Assembly (NCBI RefSeq): GCF_030697375.1
Contig: NZ_JAUYQD010000013.1
Coordinates: 1 to 64,000 of the forward strand
Reading direction: 5' to 3'
Length of the DNA stretch: 64,000 nt
DNA from: Rhodoferax sp.
GTDB taxonomy: Bacteria > Pseudomonadota > Gammaproteobacteria > Burkholderiales > Burkholderiaceae_C
The position numbers and the translations under genes are program-made. Within the stretch, counting starts at the first letter, position 1, and every line of letters begins with the position of its first letter. The notes below the pieces were generated by a model that worked only from the letters and a program-made list of their open reading frames with translations, did no database searches and was not told the origin of the DNA. This document shows, piece by piece, positions 50,636 through 60,097 of the stretch.

Positions 50636-52077
50636 TCATTGTTTCGATCGATATCGGCTCCACCTGGACCAAAGGCGCGGCATTCAAGTTGGTGAACTCT
50701 GAGTTTGAATTGTTGCGCCGCGCTGTGTTGCCAACCACGGTGCAAGACCTTGCTGACGGCTTCTTTCAAGTGCTCGATCAGCTGGCGGACCAACCGGACG
50801 CAGCCCAGCAGGTGCGCAACGGTGCGATCAAGCTGAACTATTCATCGTCTGCCAAGGGTGGATTGGCGGTTGCCGCGTTGGGGCTGGTGCCCGAGATCAC
50901 CTTGGAAACCGCCAAGGTCGCCGCCTATTCGGCCGGCGCCAAATTGACGCGTGTGTTGTCCTACCGTTTGACGCGTGCCGACATCGTGGCGCTGGAGCAG
51001 AATCCTCCAGACATCCTGCTGTTTGCCGGTGGGACCGACGGCGGCAATTGCGACTATGTGTTGGCCAATGCACGCGCGCTGGCGCAGTCCACATTGGCTT
51101 GCTCCATGGTCTATGCGGGCAACCGCGCGGCGCGGGATGACGTGGCGGAGTGGTTGGCTGCCAAAGACTTCATTGCCGTTGACAATGTGCTGCCGGAGAT
51201 GGACTCGCCCAATCCCGAGCCGGCGCGTGATGCCATGCGCGCCATCTTCTTGTCCCGCATCGTCAAGGGCAAGGGGCTGGACACCATCATCGCGCGCACC
51301 GGTATCGATCCCGTGCCAACGCCCTACGCCATGTATGAATTTGCCAAGCAGATTCGCCAGCATGTGCCGTTGTGGGAAGAATTTATTTTGCTGGACATGG
51401 GTGGCGCCACCACTGACGTTTACTCCGCCCACCGCGAATCGCCCGGCAGCGGCACGGTGTTGCGCGGACTGCCCGAGCCCGAAGTCAAACGCACCGTGGA
51501 AGGTGATCTGGGCATGCGCGTATCGGCGGCCGCGGCGGCCGAGTCCGCCAAGGCACTGGTGGCTGCCGCGCTGGACAAGCAAGCACCCCGCATCGCAGAG
51601 TTTGCCGCCTACGTGGAGCGCGTGTCTCTATCGCCCGAGCATTTGCCGGATGACGACCAAGGGCGTGCATTCGACGCCATATTGGCCGGTGCCTGCGTCG
51701 CCCATGCCTGCGCCCGCCACGCCGGACGGCGCCACGAAGTGGCCACCGCGGACGGACTGGTCAAGGTGCAACTGGGGCGCGATCTGACGCAGGTGCCGCG
51801 TGTCATTGGCTCCGGTGGCTGGCTCTCACGCGTGGAGTCATTTGACCCACGGAGCTGGCTGGCACAGATGCGTATTGACGCCAAGGGCAAGGAAATACTG
51901 GTGCCATCCAAGGTGGACTACTACCGCGACCACGACTACCTCTTCCCCCTGTTGGCCAACATCGCGCAAGACATGCCCGAAGCCGCCGCACGCGCGGGCG
52001 TGCGGGCCCTGGTGCAACACAACTCAAGAGACCCCCATGGAACTGAAGAACAAAAAGCTGGACCGCACAACCTTTGA
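50632..52077 (+). CDS. glmL: Glutamate mutase-associated MutL-type ATPase (GlmL)
   Basis: A 481-residue protein of the actin/hexokinase/Hsp70-like fold, with SIDIGSTWTKGAAF as first phosphate loop and the LLDMGGATTDVYSA segment as the second. MutL-type proteins sit between the glutamate mutase subunits and are thought to reactivate or assemble the B12 enzyme. It overlaps glmS by 4 bp and glmE by 41 bp. The long overlap with glmE suggests tight coupling or a frame-read extension at the 3' end. Confidence 0.92.
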   Translation: MIIVSIDIGSTWTKGAAFKLVNSEFELLRRAVLPTTVQDLADGFFQVLDQLADQPDAAQQVRNGAIKLNYSSSAKGGLAVAALGLVPEITLETAKVAAYSAGAKLTRVLSYRLTRADIVALEQNPPDILLFAGGTDGGNCDYVLANARALAQSTLACSMVYAGNRAARDDVAEWLAAKDFIAVDNVLPEMDSPNPEPARDAMRAIFLSRIVKGKGLDTIIARTGIDPVPTPYAMYEFAKQIRQHVPLWEEFILLDMGGATTDVYSAHRESPGSGTVLRGLPEPEVKRTVEGDLGMRVSAAAAAESAKALVAAALDKQAPRIAEFAAYVERVSLSPEHLPDDDQGRAFDAILAGACVAHACARHAGRRHEVATADGLVKVQLGRDLTQVPRVIGSGGWLSRVESFDPRSWLAQMRIDAKGKEILVPSKVDYYRDHDYLFPLLANIAQDMPEAAARAGVRALVQHNSRDPHGTEEQKAGPHNL

Positions 52078-53509
52078 TGCCGAGCGCATCGGGGTGATGC
52101 AAACTTGGCACACCGGGCAAGGCGTGCATTTTGCAGATGGTGTGCGTTACCAACGCACCCTTCCCGATTCCAAACGCTTTTCTTCCGTACTGGCGAATGC
52201 GAAGAAAGCAGGCAAGACGCTTTTTCAACCCCGCGCCGGCGTGGCCTTGATCAATGAGCACATCGAGCTGCTGACTTTTTTGGAAGGCTCGTGCGACCTG
52301 TTGCCCACCACCATCGACGCCTACACGCGCTTGAACCGCTACGAAGAGGCGGCAGGTGGCATACGCCGCTCGGAAGAGGCCGGCACCTCCTTGTTGAACG
52401 GCTTCCCTGCGGTGAACCACGGCTTGGACGGTTGCCGCCGCGTCGTCGAGGCCTTGAGCAAACCGGTGCAGGTGCGCCACGGCACACCCGACGCCCGTCT
52501 GATGGCCGAGATCACGCTGGCTGCGGGCTTCACCGCGTATGAGGGCGGCGGCATTTCCTACAACATCCCCTACGCCAAGAGTGTGCCGCTGGAGCGGTCC
52601 ATCCGCCACTGGCAATACTGCGACCGCCTGGTCGGCATGTACGAGGAAGAAGGCATACGCATCAACCGCGAGCCCTTCGGGCCGCTGTCCGGCACGCTGG
52701 TGCCGCCGTTTGTGTCGCATTGCGTGGCCATTTGCGAAGGCCTGTTGGCGCTGGAGCAAGGCGCCAAGTGCATCACGCTGGGCTACGGCCAGGCTGGCAA
52801 TATGGTGCAAGACATTGCCGCCATCCGCTCGCTGCGCGAATTGGGCGACGAGTTTTTCCAGGCGGCGGGCTTTGAGGACTACGAACTGAGCACCGTGTTC
52901 CACCAGTGGATGGGTGGTTTTCCAGAAAACGAATCCATGGCTTACGGCGTGATCTGCTGGGGTTCGGCCCTTGCCACGCTGGCGGGCGCCACCAAGGTCA
53001 TTGTCAAGACACCACATGAGGCCAGCGGTGTGCCCACCAAGGAAGCCAACAAATGCGGTCTGCAGGCCACAAGCCAGATTGCCAACATGGTGCAAGCGCA
53101 AATCTTTCCGCAAAGCAGCAGCATGGACCGTGAGGTGGATCTGATCAAACGCGAAGTGCGTGCCGTCATGGCCAAGGTGTTTGAGCTGGGCCGCGGCGAC
53201 ATTGCCGTGGGTGCGGTGCGCGCCTTTGAAGCCGGCGTCATGGACATTCCCTTCGCTCCGGCTGCGTGTAATGCAGGCAAGCTGATGCCCATCCGCGACA
53301 ACGAAGGCGCGGTGCGCGTGTTCGATGCCGGCAACGTGCCTTTGCCCGCCGACGTCATGGCCTACCACCGTGAAAAAATCGCAGAACGCGCCAACGCGGA
53401 GAGCCGCTCCGCATCTTTCCAAATGGTGGTGGACGATATCTACGCCATTTCCAAAAGCCAATTGGTCGGAAGACCGCAACAACCCACACTTGCAGAGGTA
53501 GCAGCATGA
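52037..53509 (+). CDS. glmE: Methylaspartate (glutamate) mutase, catalytic subunit E
   Basis: A 490-residue TIM-barrel subunit that binds glutamate and, with GlmS, carries out the radical carbon-skeleton rearrangement. Features: FQPRAGVALINEHIELL, RHGTPDARLMAEITLAAGFTA, EGGGISYNIPYAK and FHQWMGGFPENES. Length is close to the roughly 480 residues of Clostridium subunit E. ATG 52037 (MELKNKKLDRTTF) overlaps glmL by 41 bp; the upstream in-frame extension is antisense to nothing useful and lacks similarity. It overlaps mal by 4 bp. Confidence 0.95.
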   Translation: MELKNKKLDRTTFDAERIGVMQTWHTGQGVHFADGVRYQRTLPDSKRFSSVLANAKKAGKTLFQPRAGVALINEHIELLTFLEGSCDLLPTTIDAYTRLNRYEEAAGGIRRSEEAGTSLLNGFPAVNHGLDGCRRVVEALSKPVQVRHGTPDARLMAEITLAAGFTAYEGGGISYNIPYAKSVPLERSIRHWQYCDRLVGMYEEEGIRINREPFGPLSGTLVPPFVSHCVAICEGLLALEQGAKCITLGYGQAGNMVQDIAAIRSLRELGDEFFQAAGFEDYELSTVFHQWMGGFPENESMAYGVICWGSALATLAGATKVIVKTPHEASGVPTKEANKCGLQATSQIANMVQAQIFPQSSSMDREVDLIKREVRAVMAKVFELGRGDIAVGAVRAFEAGVMDIPFAPAACNAGKLMPIRDNEGAVRVFDAGNVPLPADVMAYHREKIAERANAESRSASFQMVVDDIYAISKSQLVGRPQQPTLAEVAA

Positions 53510-54768
53510 AAATTCAACGCGCATTATTCGTTCGGGGCTATTCCTCGTTTTATTTCGACGACCAAAAGGCCATCAAAGAAGGCGCCAAGCAGGACGGCTT
53601 GGTCTATGTGGGTACACCGGTCACGCCAGGCTTTAGTGCCATCCGCCAGGCTGGCGAGTGTGTGTCGGTGCTGTTGCAGTTGGAGGACGGCAGCGTGGCC
53701 GTGGGTGATTGCGCAGCGGTCCAGTATTCTGGTGCGGGCGGGCGCGACCCCCTGTTTTTGGGCGCTGATTTTGTGCCGTTCCTGGAGCGCCACATCGCGC
53801 CGCTGCTGGAAGGCCGCGAGGCTGACGCGTTCCTGGCCAACGCCAAGTTCTTTGACAATGTCGAGATCCAGGGCAAGCGCCTGCATACCGCCATTCGTTA
53901 CGGCTTGTCGCAAGCGCTGCTGGACGCTGCGGCACTGGCCAGCAAACGGCTGAAGGCGGAGGTCATTTGCACAGAATACGGTTTGCCAGTAGTGGCCAAG
54001 CCCATTCCGCTGTTCGGCCAAAGCGGCGATGACCGTTATGGCGCCGTCGACAAGATGATTCTCAAGGGCGTCGATTCGCTGCCCCATGGCCTGATCAACA
54101 ACGTGCCCGACAAGCTCGGCTACCAGGGCGAGAAACTGCAAGAGTATGTGCGCTGGCTGGTCCAACGCGTGGCCGCATTGGGCACGGCACCCGACTACCA
54201 ACCCGATTTGCACATCGATGTGTACGGCACCATCGGCCTGATCTTCGACAACGACGCCGCCAAGGTAGCCAACTACATTGCCGGCCTGGGCGAAATGGCG
54301 GGGCCGTTGAAGCTGTACATCGAAGGCCCGGTGGACGTGGGCTCCAAGGAGCGCCAAATCGAGGCGCTGGGCAAGATCACCGCGCAGCTCAAACGCATGG
54401 GTTCACCCGTGAAACTCGTGGCTGACGAGTGGTGCAACACCTTGGAGGACGTTGTGGCATTCACCGATGCCCAGTGCTGCCACATGGTGCAAATCAAAAC
54501 GCCGGACCTGGGCAGCATCCACAACATTGTGGACTCCGTGCTGTATTGCAATACACACGGCATGGAAGCCTACCAAGGCGGCACCTGCAACGAGACCGAT
54601 GTGTCCGCGCGCACCTGTGTGCACGTGGCGCTGGCCGCACGCCCGATGCGCATGCTGGTCAAACCCGGCATGGGCTTCGATGAAGGCATGAACATCGTCA
54701 GCAACGAAATGCACCGCACACTGGCGGTGTTGAAGAGCCGCCCGGCGTTGAGCGCCATACACCTGTAA
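53506..54768 (+). CDS. mal: Methylaspartate ammonia-lyase
   Basis: A 420-residue enolase-superfamily lyase releasing ammonia from 3-methylaspartate to give mesaconate. All catalytic positions known from Clostridium tetanomorphum fall at the same numbers: His194 (LPHGLIN), metal ligands Asp238 (HIDVYG), Glu273 (YIEGPVD) and Asp307 (VADEWC), and general base Lys331 (IKTPDLG). It is therefore very likely active. It starts 4 bp inside glmE, and the CoA-transferase begins 21 bp after it. Confidence 0.96.
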   Translation: MKIQRALFVRGYSSFYFDDQKAIKEGAKQDGLVYVGTPVTPGFSAIRQAGECVSVLLQLEDGSVAVGDCAAVQYSGAGGRDPLFLGADFVPFLERHIAPLLEGREADAFLANAKFFDNVEIQGKRLHTAIRYGLSQALLDAAALASKRLKAEVICTEYGLPVVAKPIPLFGQSGDDRYGAVDKMILKGVDSLPHGLINNVPDKLGYQGEKLQEYVRWLVQRVAALGTAPDYQPDLHIDVYGTIGLIFDNDAAKVANYIAGLGEMAGPLKLYIEGPVDVGSKERQIEALGKITAQLKRMGSPVKLVADEWCNTLEDVVAFTDAQCCHMVQIKTPDLGSIHNIVDSVLYCNTHGMEAYQGGTCNETDVSARTCVHVALAARPMRMLVKPGMGFDEGMNIVSNEMHRTLAVLKSRPALSAIHL

Positions 54769-54789
54769 GCCTTCATTCCCCTCACGACC

Positions 54790-55968
54790 ATGGCAAGCAA
54801 TTTACCCTTGGACGGCATCACCGTCATCTCCCTGGAACACGCCATCGCGGCACCCTTGGCCACGCGCCATCTTGCCGACCTGGGCGCACGTGTCATCAAG
54901 ATAGAACGTCTCGGAACCGGCGATTTTGCACGCGCCTATGACCGCCGCGTGAACGGCCAGGCCTCCCACTTCGTCTGGGTCAACCGCTCCAAGGAAAGCC
55001 TGACGCTGGACCTGAAGCAAGCCGAAGCCCGTGCGGTGCTGGACCGGCTGCTGGAACAGGCCGACGTGCTGGTGCAAAACCTGGCGCCTGGCGCGGCGGC
55101 GCGTATGGGCCTCTCATATGAAACACTGGCGCCACGCCTGCCCAAGCTGGTGGTCTGCGACATATCGGGCTACGGCGACGGTGGTCCCTATACCGACAAA
55201 AAAGCCTACGACTTGTTAATACAAAGCGAAAGCGGCTTTCTGTCGGTGACCGGTACCGCCGACGAAATGGCCAAGAGCGGCATCTCGGTGGCCGACATCG
55301 CCGCCGGCATGTACGCCTACTCCGGCATCCTGGCCGCGCTGCTGCAGCGCGCACGCACCGGCACCGGACGCAGGGTCGAAGTCGCGATGATCGACGCCAT
55401 GGCCGAGTGGATGAGTTTTCCGCTGTACTACACGCTCAATGGCCAAAGCGCACCACCACGTGCCGGTGCCGCGCACGCCACCATCTACCCCTACGGCCCG
55501 TTCAAGGCAGGTGATGGGCGCGTCGTCATGCTCGGCTTGCAGAATGAACGGGAATGGAAAGTGTTTTGCGACCAGGTGTTGTGTCGGCCCGAGTTGGTGG
55601 ACCTGCCGCGCTTTGCAGACAACGCCGCGCGCACCCAGCACCGCGGCGAGTTGCGCCAGTTGATTGAAACCGAGTTCGCCACGCTGACAGCGGACGCGGT
55701 GATCGCCCGGCTGGACGCCTCTGACATCGCCAACGCCCACGTCAACAGCATGGCCGACCTGTGGCAACACCCGCAACTGGCGGCGCGCAAGCGCTGGTGC
55801 AGCGTCGATTCACCTGCCGGGCCTATCCCGGCGCTGATGCCGCCCGGCAGCGACGCGGCCAACGCACCGCGCATGGGCCCGGTGCCGGCCCTGGGCCAGC
55901 ACACGGACAGCATCTTGGCCGAGTTCGGTTTCGACAGCGCGCTTCTGCGCGCCAGCGGCGCGGTGTGA
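54790..55968 (+). CDS. Class III (CaiB/BaiF) CoA-transferase
   Basis: A 392-residue family III CoA-transferase. It opens PLDGITVISLEHAIAAPLAT with VKIERLGTGDFARAYDR-type substrate segment (residues about 40-60) and NRSKESLTLDLK. The catalytic Asp in this family is in the region around CDISGYGDGGPY / KKAYDLLIQSESG, where KAYDL fits. Its place directly after mal suggests the acid activated is mesaconate (or citramalate), but the true acid and CoA donor are unknown; succinyl-CoA:mesaconate transferase is a candidate role. Length is normal. Confidence 0.9.
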   Translation: MASNLPLDGITVISLEHAIAAPLATRHLADLGARVIKIERLGTGDFARAYDRRVNGQASHFVWVNRSKESLTLDLKQAEARAVLDRLLEQADVLVQNLAPGAAARMGLSYETLAPRLPKLVVCDISGYGDGGPYTDKKAYDLLIQSESGFLSVTGTADEMAKSGISVADIAAGMYAYSGILAALLQRARTGTGRRVEVAMIDAMAEWMSFPLYYTLNGQSAPPRAGAAHATIYPYGPFKAGDGRVVMLGLQNEREWKVFCDQVLCRPELVDLPRFADNAARTQHRGELRQLIETEFATLTADAVIARLDASDIANAHVNSMADLWQHPQLAARKRWCSVDSPAGPIPALMPPGSDAANAPRMGPVPALGQHTDSILAEFGFDSALLRASGAV

Positions 55969-55979
55969 GAGCAACGAGC

Positions 55980-56804
55980 ATGGATATTCAACACTGCAAG
56001 ACATTTTTGTTCGTTCCCGCCAACCGGCCTGAGCGCATTGACAAGGCGCTGGCCAGCGGCGCAGACGCGGTCATTGTTGACCTGGAAGACGCCGTCGCGC
56101 CCGAGGCCAAAGATACCGCGCGCCAAGCGTTGGCTGGCTGGCTGGCCGCTGCGGGCGACAGCCAACCAGTGTTAGTGCGGGTGAATGCCGTGGATACACC
56201 CTGGCATGCAGCCGACCTGACGGTCTGCCGCGCAAGCGGTGTTGCCGCCGTCATGCTGCCAAAGGCAGAAACCGCTGCCGACATGGAGCGCGTGCATGCC
56301 ACCACGGGAAAACCCATTCTGCCCATCATCGAATCTGCCCTTGGTGTGCACCACGTGTTGCCCATCGCCCAGGCACCGGGCTGCGCACGCCTGGCGTTTG
56401 GCAAGCTCGATCTGGCGATCGACCTCGGCCTGGAACCCGCGGACGATGACCGCGAGGAGCTTGTGTTTCAAGCGTACCGCGCGCAATTGGTGTTGGCCTC
56501 ACGCTTGGCCCATTTGGCATCGCCGGTAGACGGCGTGTTTACCGCGCTGGACGACGGCGCTGGACTTTCCGCGTATGCGCGCCGCGCCCGGCGTGACGGG
56601 TTTGGCGCGCTGTTGTTGATTCACCCGCGCCAAGCAACGCCCGTCGCCGCTGCACTGGCGCCCACTGCGCAGGAGTTGGCGTGGGCGCGGCGGGTCATGG
56701 CTGCCACCGTCGAAGCCAGCGGCAACGCCGCCGTGGTGGACGGCCGCATGATCGATGCGCCGGTGATTGCCAGAGCGAGACGAATGCTGGGCGCCGTCGC
56801 CTGA
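55980..56804 (+). CDS. HpcH/HpaI / citrate lyase beta-type CoA-ester lyase
   Basis: A 274-residue TIM-barrel lyase of the CitE/malyl-CoA lyase superfamily. Conserved features: FVPANRPERIDKALASGADA, VIVDLEDAV (metal and substrate), PKAETAADM, PIIESALGV and the FGKLDLAIDLGL segment. Homologues split citramalyl-CoA, malyl-CoA or methylmalyl-CoA. In this operon it would cleave either citramalyl-CoA to acetyl-CoA plus pyruvate or beta-methylmalyl-CoA to propionyl-CoA plus glyoxylate. I choose ATG 55980, 11 bp after the CoA-transferase stop. The exact substrate cannot be read from sequence. Confidence 0.88.
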   Translation: MDIQHCKTFLFVPANRPERIDKALASGADAVIVDLEDAVAPEAKDTARQALAGWLAAAGDSQPVLVRVNAVDTPWHAADLTVCRASGVAAVMLPKAETAADMERVHATTGKPILPIIESALGVHHVLPIAQAPGCARLAFGKLDLAIDLGLEPADDDREELVFQAYRAQLVLASRLAHLASPVDGVFTALDDGAGLSAYARRARRDGFGALLLIHPRQATPVAAALAPTAQELAWARRVMAATVEASGNAAVVDGRMIDAPVIARARRMLGAVA

Positions 56805-56889
56805 TTCGACCCTGAATCAGCGCACAGTCCGCCATCGTCCGGTGAGCGCAGCCTGGGCGTGAGGGGGGGTAGACCCGCTGGGGGCTGGA

Positions 56890-57903
56890 CTACCACTGCG
56901 CCAGTTGGCCCAGCAGCTGCTGTTTCACATCGGGGTTGGCAAAACTGGCGTGGATGGAGGTGCGTGCCACGGACCGCAGTGTGTCATCCGACCAGGAGAA
57001 CGCCGCTTGGCACAGGGCGTATTCCCCTTCCAGGCTGGCGCCGAGCAGGACCGGGTCATCGGTGTTCAAAGACACCAGAACACCGGCGCGGCGCAGCGCA
57101 TCAATCGGGTGCGTCTCGATCGAGGGGTACACCCGCAACACCAGGTTGGAGGTCGGGCAGATGCCCAGCGGGATGGCGCGCTCTACCAGCAAATCCAGCA
57201 CCGCCGGGTCTTCGATGGCACGCACGCCGTGGTCGATGCGGTCTGCGCCCAGCAACTCGATGGCATCGCGCACGCCCTGCGGTCCGCTGGACTCGCCCGC
57301 ATGCACCGTGCGGCGCAGGCCCGCAGCGCCGGCACGCCGAAAGGCCTCGGCAAAACGGGGGCCGGTGCGCCCGGCAGCGGCTTCATTGCCGTCGATGGAC
57401 AGCGCGACCACCCGTGGGTGGCGCAGGGCGACCAGTGCATCGACCAATTCCAGCGCAGCCTCCGCCGACTGGGTACGCAGCAGGCTGACGCACAGCCCTA
57501 CCGGGGGCAGGCCGTCTTGTTCCGCCGCTTGAAAGCCCGCGTCCAGGGCATCCACCATGGCTCCCAGGCGCCCTTGCCAGGCCGCCCAATGGGTGGGGTT
57601 GAAGATCACATCGGCATACCCCGCGCCGCTGGCGGCCAGCCGCTTGCTGTAGCCGTAGCTCAGTTCCGCCAGGTGCCCCCGGGTGCGGGCCAATCCGCAG
57701 GCCCAGTCCAAAAAATGCAAAAAATCTGCCAAACCTTCAAACTGAAACAGCTGTTCGCGGGGCCTGGGCATGGAGACTCCCGCTGCTTGGGCCCATTGCT
57801 CCAGCACGGCCGGTTCAAAGCAACCCTCCAGATGGGCGTGGACTTCGGCCTTGGGCAGCGCACGCAGGCGTGCCATGCGGTCGGTTGCGGTGTGTGGGGT
57901 CAT
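56890..57903 (-). CDS. add: Adenosine deaminase family protein
   Basis: A 337-residue amidohydrolase. The metal-binding HxH lies in EVHAHLEG, the substrate motif HAGES, the HGVRAIED segment and the SLNTDDP block with paired Asp residues are all present. These enzymes convert adenosine (or adenine) to inosine (or hypoxanthine) in purine salvage. Its length is typical of bacterial add. It converges on the CoA-lyase gene with about 85 bp between them. Confidence 0.9.
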   Translation of the reverse strand: MTPHTATDRMARLRALPKAEVHAHLEGCFEPAVLEQWAQAAGVSMPRPREQLFQFEGLADFLHFLDWACGLARTRGHLAELSYGYSKRLAASGAGYADVIFNPTHWAAWQGRLGAMVDALDAGFQAAEQDGLPPVGLCVSLLRTQSAEAALELVDALVALRHPRVVALSIDGNEAAAGRTGPRFAEAFRRAGAAGLRRTVHAGESSGPQGVRDAIELLGADRIDHGVRAIEDPAVLDLLVERAIPLGICPTSNLVLRVYPSIETHPIDALRRAGVLVSLNTDDPVLLGASLEGEYALCQAAFSWSDDTLRSVARTSIHASFANPDVKQQLLGQLAQW

Positions 57904-58009
57904 CGGCTCGCTTTATAGGGGTCAAAGACGGGAATTTTCGTACCGATCCCCCATGCAGGACGCATGCATCCGTGCATAGTGACTATGCGGCGGGTGATAT
58001 GGTGGGCGC

Positions 58010-58567
58010 ATGACACCAGACCACACCACCCGGCCCGCACTGTGGGCCGCGACAACCCACCCCGACCTGCGGGCCGCCCAGGCCTTGCTCTACCAGCCCC
58101 TGGGCTTCACCTGCTCGGTGCCGCAAAAAGAGGATGAAAGTGAAGACTATGGCGCTTACCGCCTGGAGGTGAATGGACTGCGTATCCGCTTTCGCGTGGC
58201 CAAAATCACGCCCACCAAGGTAGGGCAATTTGTGACGCTGTGGAAACGCGTGGGCCAGGGCCCGATCCAGCCCTTTGACCTGGCGGACCCGGTCGATTGT
58301 TGCGTGGTGAGCACCCGCAGTGCCGGGCACATGGGGCAGTTTGTATTTCCGAAAACGGTGCTGGCCCAGCGCGATGTGGTGTCCCACAAGGGCCAGGGAG
58401 GCAAGCGCGCCATACGCGTCTACCCGCCCTGGGACCACACCACCAGCCGCCAGGCGCACAACACCCAAGCCTGGCAGCTGGACTATTTTCTGGACCTGTC
58501 GGTGGACCGACCTATCGACCTGGACCGTGCCGCGATGCTCTACTCAGGCGCGATTCGCAGCCTGTAA
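58010..58567 (+). CDS. MepB-like protein
   Basis: A 185-residue soluble protein with sequence features of the MepB family: EDESEDYGAYRLEVNGLRIRFRVAKITPTKVGQFV, GQFVFPKTVLAQRDVVSHKG and GKRAIRVYPPWDHT. The Staphylococcus homologue is part of the mepRAB multidrug locus, but its own activity is unknown. The 3' end overlaps the convergent DUF4143 ATPase gene by 24 bp. Confidence 0.8.
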   Translation: MTPDHTTRPALWAATTHPDLRAAQALLYQPLGFTCSVPQKEDESEDYGAYRLEVNGLRIRFRVAKITPTKVGQFVTLWKRVGQGPIQPFDLADPVDCCVVSTRSAGHMGQFVFPKTVLAQRDVVSHKGQGGKRAIRVYPPWDHTTSRQAHNTQAWQLDYFLDLSVDRPIDLDRAAMLYSGAIRSL

Positions 58568-59716
58568 CTCCGTGCACAGCTGCGCCAGCGGCATGGCTTG
58601 TACATCGTGGCCCATGGGGTAACTCTCCAGTCCGGGGTAGACCAGGACTTTGCGCACCGGTTTTAAGTCAGCGCAAGCTTCGTGAAATCCACGTTCCAAC
58701 TTGGGCGCCAGGCTGCGCTTGATCTCTATGGCCCATAGATCGCCCCCAGGCCATTGCAGCAACAAGTCCACTTCTGCGCCCCCGCTGCTGCGGTAGAAAT
58801 AGGGCTGTACTTGGGGCGGAGAACAGGCCAGAAGGTTTTCAATGCAAAACCCTTCCCAACTCGCGCCGACGATCGGGTGCGAGAGAACGGCCTCCTTGTC
58901 GCCCAAGTCCAGCAGCGCATGCACCAGGCCGCTGTCGCGCACATACAGTTTGGGCGTTTTGACCAGGCGTTTGCCCAGGTTGGCATGCCACGGCAGGAGG
59001 CGGCGCACCAGCAGCAAGTCCGTCAGCAGGTGGATGTAGCTGTTGACGGTTTTGACGTCCACGCCCAGGTTGCGCCCGAGTTGTGTGGTGTTCAGCATGC
59101 CGCCCTGCTGGTGCGCCAGCATGGTCCACAGAAGGCGCAGTGATTGCGCCGCAATGCGGGGGCCAAACTGCGGCACGTCGCGCTCCAGATAGGTGCGGAT
59201 AAAGTCTTGCCGCCAGCGCAGGCTGCGTGCTGCGCTGGGCGCCTGCAAACTGTCAGGAAAGCCACCACGCACCCACAGTGCATCAAACTGCGCCGGGCCG
59301 ACTTCGAGCAGGTCCAGTGGTCCCAGTTCGAGGTAGCTGACGCGACCGGCCAGACTTTCACCCGACTGTTTGAGCAAATCCAGCGAGGCCGATCCCAGCA
59401 GCAGGTATTGGCCGCTGCGTTTGCCCGCGCGCCGGGCCTGATCGATCAGGCCGCGCAGCACCATGAACAAACCAGGCGCCCGGTGCACCTCATCCAAGAT
59501 CACCAACTTGTCCAGGTGGTCTGACAGGTACAACTCGGCTTGGTCCAGCTTAGCGCGATCACGCTCGGATTCCAGGTCTAGGTACAGGCTGGGTCGGGTG
59601 CCGGCCACCTCCAGCGCCAGCGTGGTTTTGCCCACCTGGCGCGGCCCAAGCAGCGCCACGGCGGGAGTGGCGGCTATGGATTCGACTAAAAATGTGCGGA
59701 GACGGCGATTAAACAT
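58544..59716 (-). CDS. AAA ATPase with DUF4143 domain
   Basis: A 390-residue P-loop ATPase. Walker A is LLGPRQVGKTT near residue 23 and Walker B is KLVILDEVHRAP near residue 70. The C-terminal half is a DUF4143-type nuclease-like domain ending SGGAEVDLLLQWPGGDLWAIEIKRS, where Asp/Glu-x-Lys resembles a restriction-endonuclease core. Such proteins are widespread in bacteria and archaea, are often linked to mobile DNA or toxin-antitoxin-like functions, and lack a confirmed role. Confidence 0.87.
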   Translation of the reverse strand: MFNRRLRTFLVESIAATPAVALLGPRQVGKTTLALEVAGTRPSLYLDLESERDRAKLDQAELYLSDHLDKLVILDEVHRAPGLFMVLRGLIDQARRAGKRSGQYLLLGSASLDLLKQSGESLAGRVSYLELGPLDLLEVGPAQFDALWVRGGFPDSLQAPSAARSLRWRQDFIRTYLERDVPQFGPRIAAQSLRLLWTMLAHQQGGMLNTTQLGRNLGVDVKTVNSYIHLLTDLLLVRRLLPWHANLGKRLVKTPKLYVRDSGLVHALLDLGDKEAVLSHPIVGASWEGFCIENLLACSPPQVQPYFYRSSGGAEVDLLLQWPGGDLWAIEIKRSLAPKLERGFHEACADLKPVRKVLVYPGLESYPMGHDVQAMPLAQLCTELQAANRA

Positions 59717-59776
59717 CCTTGCAATTATGGAAGTTTATTCCCTGATTTGCAAGTTTGTATGGGCAGCATCGCCCCC

Positions 59777-60097
59777 TCAGCCCACCAAATACTGCCAGCC
59801 AAAAAACACCAGCAGCCCGCTCAGGATGGTCAGCAACTGATGGCGCGTCACCACGCACAGCAGCACCGCAAACACGGCGGCCACCAGTTGCGGATTGCGC
59901 CAGCTCAGCTCCAGGCCCTGGCCATGCGGTGCCAGCACCATGGGCACAATGATCGCGGTCAGCACCGTCACCGGCACAAAACCCAGGGCCAGCTTCAAGT
60001 TGGGCGAAAACGCCACCCGGTCACCCAGAATAAAAACCAGGGCCTTGACCACAAAGGTGATCACGGCCATGCCCAGAATGGTGACAGCGGCGCTCAT
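59777..60097 (-). CDS. azlD: AzlD-family branched-chain amino acid export subunit
   Basis: A 106-residue protein with three or four membrane helices, starting MSAAVTILGMAVITFVVKAL. It is the small partner of AzlC in branched-chain amino acid export. It overlaps the azlC stop by 4 bp. Confidence 0.9.
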   Translation of the reverse strand: MSAAVTILGMAVITFVVKALVFILGDRVAFSPNLKLALGFVPVTVLTAIIVPMVLAPHGQGLELSWRNPQLVAAVFAVLLCVVTRHQLLTILSGLLVFFGWQYLVG

